Positions 17,269-21,159 of a stretch of DNA of 21,159 nucleotides are shown in pieces (positions within the stretch are counted from its first letter, which is position 1; the number at the start of each line of letters is the position of its first letter). A program made the translations under genes and the position numbers. Source of the stretch: Hydrogenothermus sp. (GTDB lineage Bacteria; Aquificota; Aquificia; Aquificales; Hydrogenothermaceae); assembly GCA_003978675.1 (NCBI GenBank), contig QNYP01000034.1, forward strand, positions 1-21,159, in the 5' to 3' direction. The notes below the pieces were generated by a model. The model made no database searches and was not told the origin of the DNA. It worked only from the letters and a program-made list of their open reading frames with translations.

Positions 17269-17755
17269 AATCTTTACCCTCCATTTCTAAAATTTCGTTA
17301 AGTTTTTTTAATCCAGCTTCTAATCCTCCTTGTTCCTCTGCTTTTTTTATTTCTGCATATATTTGAGATATTTTTTGAACAGATTCTTTTCTTGGTTTTC
17401 TTCTATCAGAATGAAAACCTACTATTTTTATTCCGGAAGTATCATAAGATGGAGTTACATGAGCAAAAACCCAATAATAAGAGCCGTCTTTTGATAGATT
17501 CTTTACATATCCCCAAAATTCCTTACCACTTTGGATAGTGTCCCATAAAAGTTTAAAAACAGTTCTAGGCATGTCTGGATGTCTAACTATGTTGTGATTG
17601 CTACCAATCAGTTCCTCTTCTGTATAGCCAGAGATTTCTATAAATGCAGTATTTGCATATTTTATAATTCCTCTTGTATCAGTTTTTGATACCAGAAATT
17701 TATTATCTGGTATTTCTACCTCCTTATCTATAGGAGTTATGTGAGATTTTCGCAT
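17243..17755 (-). CDS. CetB-like PAS redox sensor protein
   Basis: A 170-residue soluble protein with one Aer-type PAS domain (about 17-120) and a helical C-terminal tail. Signature residues of the FAD-binding Aer PAS are present: IKYANTAF, ISGY, HNIVRHPDMP (54-63), FWGYVKN (80-86) and YYWVFAHVTP (93-102). It probably binds FAD and reports redox or oxygen state to the adjacent transducer, together making a two-protein version of Aer. AAGGAGG lies just before the ATG. It starts two bases after the cmk stop and overlaps the transducer by 26 bases. A frameshift splitting a single Aer gene is unlikely because each gene has its own strong ribosome binding site and intact ends. Confidence 0.87.
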   Translation of the reverse strand: MRKSHITPIDKEVEIPDNKFLVSKTDTRGIIKYANTAFIEISGYTEEELIGSNHNIVRHPDMPRTVFKLLWDTIQSGKEFWGYVKNLSKDGSYYWVFAHVTPSYDTSGIKIVGFHSDRRKPRKESVQKISQIYAEIKKAEEQGGLEAGLKKLNEILEMEGKDYAEFVFSI

Positions 17756-17757
17756 CC

Positions 17758-18411
17758 TTATCCTCCTTTCTTATCTTTTACTATTTTTAAAATTAAATCT
17801 AGAACTTCATCTATTGTTTTACCAGTTGTATCCACAATTATGTGTTCTTTCGTTGGTTTCAATGGAGCTATTTTTCTTTCCATATCTTGTTTATCTCTTT
17901 CTTTTATTTTTTCAAGTAAATGTTCGTATGGGATGTGAAATCCTTTTTCTTTAAGTTCCTTAAATCTTCTTTTTGCTCTTTCTTCTGGGCTTGCAGTTAA
18001 AAAAATCTTGACTGTAGCATTTGGAAAAACAACAGTTCCTATATCTCTTCCTTCCATTACAGCACATTTTTCTTTCTTTGCGATTTTCCTTTGCTTTTCT
18101 ACAAGAATTTGCCTGACAATAGGAAGCTGAGCAACTTTGGATGCAAGTTTTGCAACTTTTTCATTTTTTATATCCTCAGATATATCTTTACCATCTAAAA
18201 GTACTTTTTCTTTCTTTAAATTAATATCGGTTTTTTCTAGAATTTCTTTTATATCTTCTTGTGAAAATTTCCCTCCTATTCTTAATAGTTTTAAAGCTAC
18301 TGCTCTATACATAGCTCCTGTATTTATATAAGTGCAATCCAATTTTTCTGCTAATAGTTTTGCGATTGTGCTTTTGCCAGCTCCAGCAGGTCCATCTATT
18401 GCTATTATCAT
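17758..18411 (-). CDS. cmk: Cytidylate kinase
   Basis: Phosphorylates CMP and dCMP with ATP in the cytoplasm, supplying CDP/dCDP for nucleic acid and lipid synthesis. The P-loop GPAGAGKST is at 7-15, NTGAMYRA at 30-37 and the CMP-binding EGRDIGTVVFP at 120-130, with the lid region ERAKRR further on. At 217 aa it has normal family length. The start overlaps the VanZ-like gene's stop by four bases (ATGA type), so it is coupled to that gene. Confidence 0.96.
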   Translation of the reverse strand: MIIAIDGPAGAGKSTIAKLLAEKLDCTYINTGAMYRAVALKLLRIGGKFSQEDIKEILEKTDINLKKEKVLLDGKDISEDIKNEKVAKLASKVAQLPIVRQILVEKQRKIAKKEKCAVMEGRDIGTVVFPNATVKIFLTASPEERAKRRFKELKEKGFHIPYEHLLEKIKERDKQDMERKIAPLKPTKEHIIVDTTGKTIDEVLDLILKIVKDKKGG

Positions 18412-18764
18412 TTTTTATTCTCCTTTATAATTATAGTTCCTAACTCAATAACAAATATAAAAAACATTCCACACAAAGTTCCAAATACATCAGCTACAAA
18501 ATCTGCATATTCTGCATACCTATATGGTAAAAAAGATTGTACTAGTTCTATGAATGCTCCATAGATGATTGCTATAAAGAAATTTGCCCAGTAACTTCCT
18601 TGAAAGGAAATTCTGTATAAAACAGCCAGTATGAGGAAAGCTATAAAATGATTTAATTTATCAGAAGTAGGAGTTTCTGGAGGAGATGGATAAAAAGACA
18701 TAAATGCAATAAATACAATATAAGCGAAAAAAATTATCTTTAAAACTTTATATGTTTTTTCCAT
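18408..18764 (-). CDS. VanZ-like membrane protein
   Basis: A 118-residue inner-membrane protein with four hydrophobic segments (about 8-25, 38-50, 60-75 and 90-112). The VanZ-type signature is visible: SDKLNHFIAF after the first helix, YGAFIELVQSFLPYR in the third, then ADFVADVFGTLCG. The biochemical role of this family is not settled; the name comes from a teicoplanin-resistance gene, and no resistance should be inferred. It overlaps the end of gmk by 17 bases and the start of cmk by four, so it is expressed with both nucleotide kinases. AAGGAGC lies about nine bases before the ATG. Confidence 0.85.
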   Translation of the reverse strand: MEKTYKVLKIIFFAYIVFIAFMSFYPSPPETPTSDKLNHFIAFLILAVLYRISFQGSYWANFFIAIIYGAFIELVQSFLPYRYAEYADFVADVFGTLCGMFFIFVIELGTIIIKENKK

Positions 18765-19374
18765 TTTCCATAAGCTCCTTGAGATTTTGGTCTTTTATTT
18801 TGCTTATTTGAAATCTGTCTTTTTTTAATCTTCTAGATATGATTATACTTTTTATGTCCTCTTTTGCTTTTTCTAAAATATCGTTTATTACAATGTAATC
18901 GTAGTATTTCCAATTAGGAATTTCCTTTTTTGCAGTTTCTAATCTCTTTTTAATTTCTTCATCTGTTTCTCCCCTTTTTCTCATTCTGTTTACAAGTTCA
19001 TCTAGAGATGGAGGTATTATGAATATAGAAACTATATTCATTTTTTCTTTTATTTGTTTCATTCCTTGGACATCAATAACTAAAATCAAATCTTTTCCCT
19101 CATTTAACAATTTCTCAATTTCATCTTTAGGTGTTCCATAGTAATTATCATGTACTTTTGCATATTCTAGAAATTTTCCATTTTTTATACCTTCCTCAAA
19201 TTCATCTTTAGATAAGAAAAAATAATCAACTTTATCTTTTTCACCTTCTCGAGGTTTTCTAGTGGTACATGTTATTACTCTTTCTAAGTTAGGTATTTCT
19301 TTTAAAAGCATATTTACAATAGTGGTTTTTCCACCTCCAGCAGGAGCAGAAATTATAAAAAGTTCTCCTCTCAT
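18748..19374 (-). CDS. gmk: Guanylate kinase
   Basis: Converts GMP (and dGMP) plus ATP to GDP (dGDP) in the cytoplasm; it also links to GTP, the precursor of the c-di-GMP that BcsA would sense. The P-loop APAGGGKTT is at 10-18, the GMP-binding TTRKPREGE at 37-45, then VDYFFLS, and YAKVHDNYYGT (71-81). At 208 aa it is of normal length. AGGAG sits seven to eleven bases before the ATG and nine bases separate it from the kamA stop. The C-terminal 20 residues are Lys-rich and overlap the VanZ-like gene. Confidence 0.95.
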   Translation of the reverse strand: MRGELFIISAPAGGGKTTIVNMLLKEIPNLERVITCTTRKPREGEKDKVDYFFLSKDEFEEGIKNGKFLEYAKVHDNYYGTPKDEIEKLLNEGKDLILVIDVQGMKQIKEKMNIVSIFIIPPSLDELVNRMRKRGETDEEIKKRLETAKKEIPNWKYYDYIVINDILEKAKEDIKSIIISRRLKKDRFQISKIKDQNLKELMENGKNI

Positions 19375-19383
19375 ACCATTCTC

Positions 19384-20514
19384 CTATTTTGCCTGTTTTA
19401 CAATTTCACCTTCATAGTTTCTAAAAATTATATAGTCTTCTTTTTCCTCAACTACATAATTAGGAAAGACAGGAACTTTACCAAGGCCATTTTCTAAATC
19501 TACTGCATATATTGGAGTAGCAAGTCCAGAAACTCTACCTCTTAAATGTTCTATTATCTCTATACCTTTCTTTATATCAGTTCTAAAATGTAATGTTCCT
19601 TCAACAGGGTCTGCATAAAATAAATAATAAGGTTTTATTTTAACCTTTAGTAAGTCTCTCATTAAGTTTTCCATTATATATTTATCGTCATTTATACCTT
19701 TCATTAAAACAGTTTGATTTAAAACGGGAGTTCCTGTAGAAAGTATATTTTTTACGGCTTTTTTAGTAATATTGGTAATTTCATTTGGATGGTTAAAATG
19801 GCTAACTATCCATACTTTATCGTATTTATCAAAAATTTCTAAAAGTTCTTCATCGAAGAATCTGTAAGGATTACAAACTAGCTCCCTAGAACCAATTCTT
19901 ATAATGTCTATGTGCTTTATTTCATATAAGTTTTTTATTATATATTCAATCTTTTTATTAGGAAGTGTTAAAGGATCTCCTCCAGAAATTAGAACCTCTT
20001 TAATGTTTTTGTTTTGTCTGATATAAGAAAACATAGCATCATATTCTTCTTTTCTCCTTGCTCTTTCTTCTTCTAAAAACATGCGCTTTCTCATACAATG
20101 TCTACAATAAACACTACAGAAATTTGTAGCTCTAAATAGAACTCTGTCTGGATATCTATGGGTTAGCCCTTTTACAGGGGATAACTTTTCTTCATTGAAC
20201 GGGTCAAGATAGGAACCTTTTTGGATGTTTTTATCAATTTCTTCTAAAGATGGAAAGATTTGTCTAAAGACTGGGTCATCAAATGAATATTCCTTTATTA
20301 ATGAGAAATAGTAAGGAGTTGTTCCAAAATGGTATATATTTGCGGTTTTTAAAAATGCATTTTTTAAACTTTCACTAAGGTTAAAAAATATTTTTAAATC
20401 CTCTAATGAAACTAACCTATTTGCTATCTGCCATTTCCAGTCTTCCCATTGAGATTTTGAGATATTTTTGTAGGAATTTAATTTTTTCCAAAATTCGTTT
20501 TCAAGATATATCAT
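19384..20514 (-). CDS. kamA: Lysine 2,3-aminomutase family radical SAM enzyme
   Basis: Radical SAM, PLP-dependent aminomutase interconverting L-lysine and beta-lysine. The 4Fe-4S cluster motif CxxxCxxC is at Cys133, Cys137 and Cys140, the SAM-binding GGD at 178-180, and the PLP lysine is probably Lys346 in GLGKVPVFPNY. Both acidic residues that bind the substrate's amino groups in clostridial lysine aminomutase appear kept, at Asp302 (ADPVEGTLHFRT) and Asp339 (AVDLENG), favouring lysine over glutamate as substrate. At 376 aa it is shorter than the 416-aa clostridial enzyme. Beta-lysine could serve as an osmolyte precursor, but no acetyltransferase (AblB) is present; EpmB, which modifies EF-P lysine, is an alternative. 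AGAGGA lies about ten bases before the ATG. Confidence 0.88.
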   Translation of the reverse strand: MIYLENEFWKKLNSYKNISKSQWEDWKWQIANRLVSLEDLKIFFNLSESLKNAFLKTANIYHFGTTPYYFSLIKEYSFDDPVFRQIFPSLEEIDKNIQKGSYLDPFNEEKLSPVKGLTHRYPDRVLFRATNFCSVYCRHCMRKRMFLEEERARRKEEYDAMFSYIRQNKNIKEVLISGGDPLTLPNKKIEYIIKNLYEIKHIDIIRIGSRELVCNPYRFFDEELLEIFDKYDKVWIVSHFNHPNEITNITKKAVKNILSTGTPVLNQTVLMKGINDDKYIMENLMRDLLKVKIKPYYLFYADPVEGTLHFRTDIKKGIEIIEHLRGRVSGLATPIYAVDLENGLGKVPVFPNYVVEEKEDYIIFRNYEGEIVKQAK

Positions 20515-20518
20515 AAAT

Positions 20519-20929
20519 TTAGTTTCCTCTTAATATGTGAATAATATACTCATTATTAAAAAGGTTTAGTATAACTAATACAGTTAAAAAAATCATATAG
20601 AAAATGGTAAGTTTCTCATTTACTTTTTTTAATAGATAAATTCTAATTAGAATAATTATAATAAATCCAACAGTTATAAAAGATGAAAGTAAATAGTGAA
20701 TATGAAAAGTCATCTTGTCATCATTTTTTGACGATAAATATGAAAATTCTTGAAAACCGGAAAGACTAGCGATTATAACCAAAGTTGAAGAAAATAAAAT
20801 AAGAAAACTAGAAAATTTATTTAGAAATGGTTTTTGAGTTATTACCACTGCTATTTCAAAGAAAAATGCTAGAATAGGTATTAAAACTGCAAATCTACCA
20901 AAGAAAGCATGAAAGAGATTTATTTCCAT
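20519..20929 (-). CDS. Four-helix membrane protein, DUF2231-like
   Basis: A 136-residue hydrophobic protein with four membrane helices. The order is an N-terminal FHAFFGRFAVLIPILAF helix, a second ending ASLSGFQEF, a His-containing third helix (MTFHIHYLLSSF) and a fourth near the C-terminus. That pattern of a histidine-led first helix and a Gly at the end of the second resembles DUF2231 proteins, whose function is not established. The reading frame is open for 27 more codons to a TTG at 21010, but those codons run up against the 5S rRNA end and read poorly, so the ATG at 20929 is chosen. No ribosome binding site is visible before it; TATTAT-like sequence a few bases upstream raises the possibility of a leaderless transcript. 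Its stop is four bases from the kamA start. Confidence 0.7.
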   Translation of the reverse strand: MEINLFHAFFGRFAVLIPILAFFFEIAVVITQKPFLNKFSSFLILFSSTLVIIASLSGFQEFSYLSSKNDDKMTFHIHYLLSSFITVGFIIIILIRIYLLKKVNEKLTIFYMIFLTVLVILNLFNNEYIIHILRGN

Positions 20930-21013
20930 AAGTATATAATAACATTTATTTTTTATGACTTTTTTTAAGAATAGGAAGGAGAAATTGTTGATCTTACATT
21001 TACAAATCAATAA
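20930..21013 (-). other. 5S rRNA to membrane protein spacer
   Basis: 84 AT-rich bases downstream of the 5S gene on the minus strand. I see no stem-loop with a T-run, so rRNA termination is not evident here, and the next gene could be read through from the rRNA operon or use its own promoter near 20932-20943. No tRNA is present. Confidence 0.5.
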
Positions 21014-21132
21014 CCCCGGCGGCGACCAACTTTCCCGACCGCTCTCGCGGCCAGTATCATAGGCGCAGGAGGGCTTAACTGCCGGGTTCGGAATGGGACC
21101 GGGTGTAACCCCTCCGCTATGGCCACCAGGGG
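21014..21132 (-). rRNA. rrf: 5S ribosomal RNA
   Basis: A complete 119-nt 5S rRNA. On the minus strand it begins CCCCTGGTGGCCATAGCG and ends GCCGCCGGGG, and these ends pair as helix I. The conserved loop regions CCCATTCCGAAC and CAGTTAAG are present. It is strongly GC-rich in an otherwise very AT-rich window, which suits a thermophile. The exact ends may differ by one or two bases. The 23S gene is expected just beyond the right edge. Confidence 0.95.
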
Positions 21133-21137
21133 ACTGG

Positions 21138-21159
21138 CAATTTTGCTCATAGCAAATTG
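21138..21159. repeat. Short hairpin at right contig edge, upstream of 5S
   Basis: CAATTTTGCT pairs with AGCAAATTG around a CAT loop, with one bulged T, giving a nine-pair stem immediately 5' of the 5S on the minus strand. It may be a processing stem in the 23S-5S spacer. Because one base differs between the arms, it is less like a fold-back artefact than the left end. Its partner context is cut off by the end of the window. Confidence 0.55.

Noticed and set aside
20930..21010. N-terminal extension of the DUF2231-like protein to a TTG at 21010
   Set aside because: It would start only three bases from the 5S end and adds a Lys/Cys-rich stretch before an otherwise clean membrane protein beginning at the ATG.

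Overview
The window is very AT-rich, gene-dense DNA and looks like one contig from a thermophilic, Gram-negative-type (diderm) bacterium. The 5S rRNA at the right end is strikingly GC-rich against AT-rich protein genes, which is typical of thermophiles. Outer-membrane components are present (a BcsC-type beta-barrel and a LolA-like carrier). Low GC, Lys/Glu/Ile-rich proteins and the gene repertoire suggest an Aquificota member of the Sulfurihydrogenibium/Hydrogenothermaceae kind. That placement is inference only.

Left end (1-3430): valyl-tRNA synthetase, preceded by a 119-bp perfect inverted copy of its own 5' coding region. This is most simply a fold-back artefact at the contig end. The synthetase carries an unusual ~180-residue insertion between the two halves of its zinc ribbon.

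Plus-strand block (3546-13825): a compact cellulose operon. In order it has a 64-aa protein, BcsA (GT2 synthase with PilZ c-di-GMP domain), a 184-aa protein with BcsD-like and V4R-like features, BcsB, a GH8 endoglucanase (BcsZ type), BcsC (TPR plus outer-membrane barrel, with SPOR-like N-terminal segments) and a BcsQ/MinD-type ATPase. Almost every junction overlaps or abuts, so the genes are probably one translationally coupled transcript. Together they can polymerise glucan at the inner membrane, guide it across the periplasm, trim it and export it, with c-di-GMP as the likely switch. A secreted glucan would suit streamer- or filament-forming growth in flowing hot water (inference).

Minus-strand block (20929 down to 13829): a DUF2231-like membrane protein, lysine 2,3-aminomutase (KamA family), guanylate kinase, a VanZ-like membrane protein, cytidylate kinase, a two-gene energy-taxis receptor (CetB-like PAS protein plus CetA-like transducer with a C-terminal CZB zinc domain), a thioredoxin-TPR protein of the CnoX/YbbN type, a LolA-like periplasmic carrier and a small two-helix membrane protein. 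The genes from the DUF2231-like one down to the transducer overlap or are separated by a few bases at most. The two blocks converge at 13825/13829 with only three bases between stops.

Right end (21014-21159): a complete 5S rRNA on the minus strand, then a short hairpin where the contig stops, presumably in the 23S-5S spacer of a repeated rRNA operon. No tRNA, CRISPR, insertion sequence or phage gene was seen. No gene-free stretch exceeds about 160 bases.
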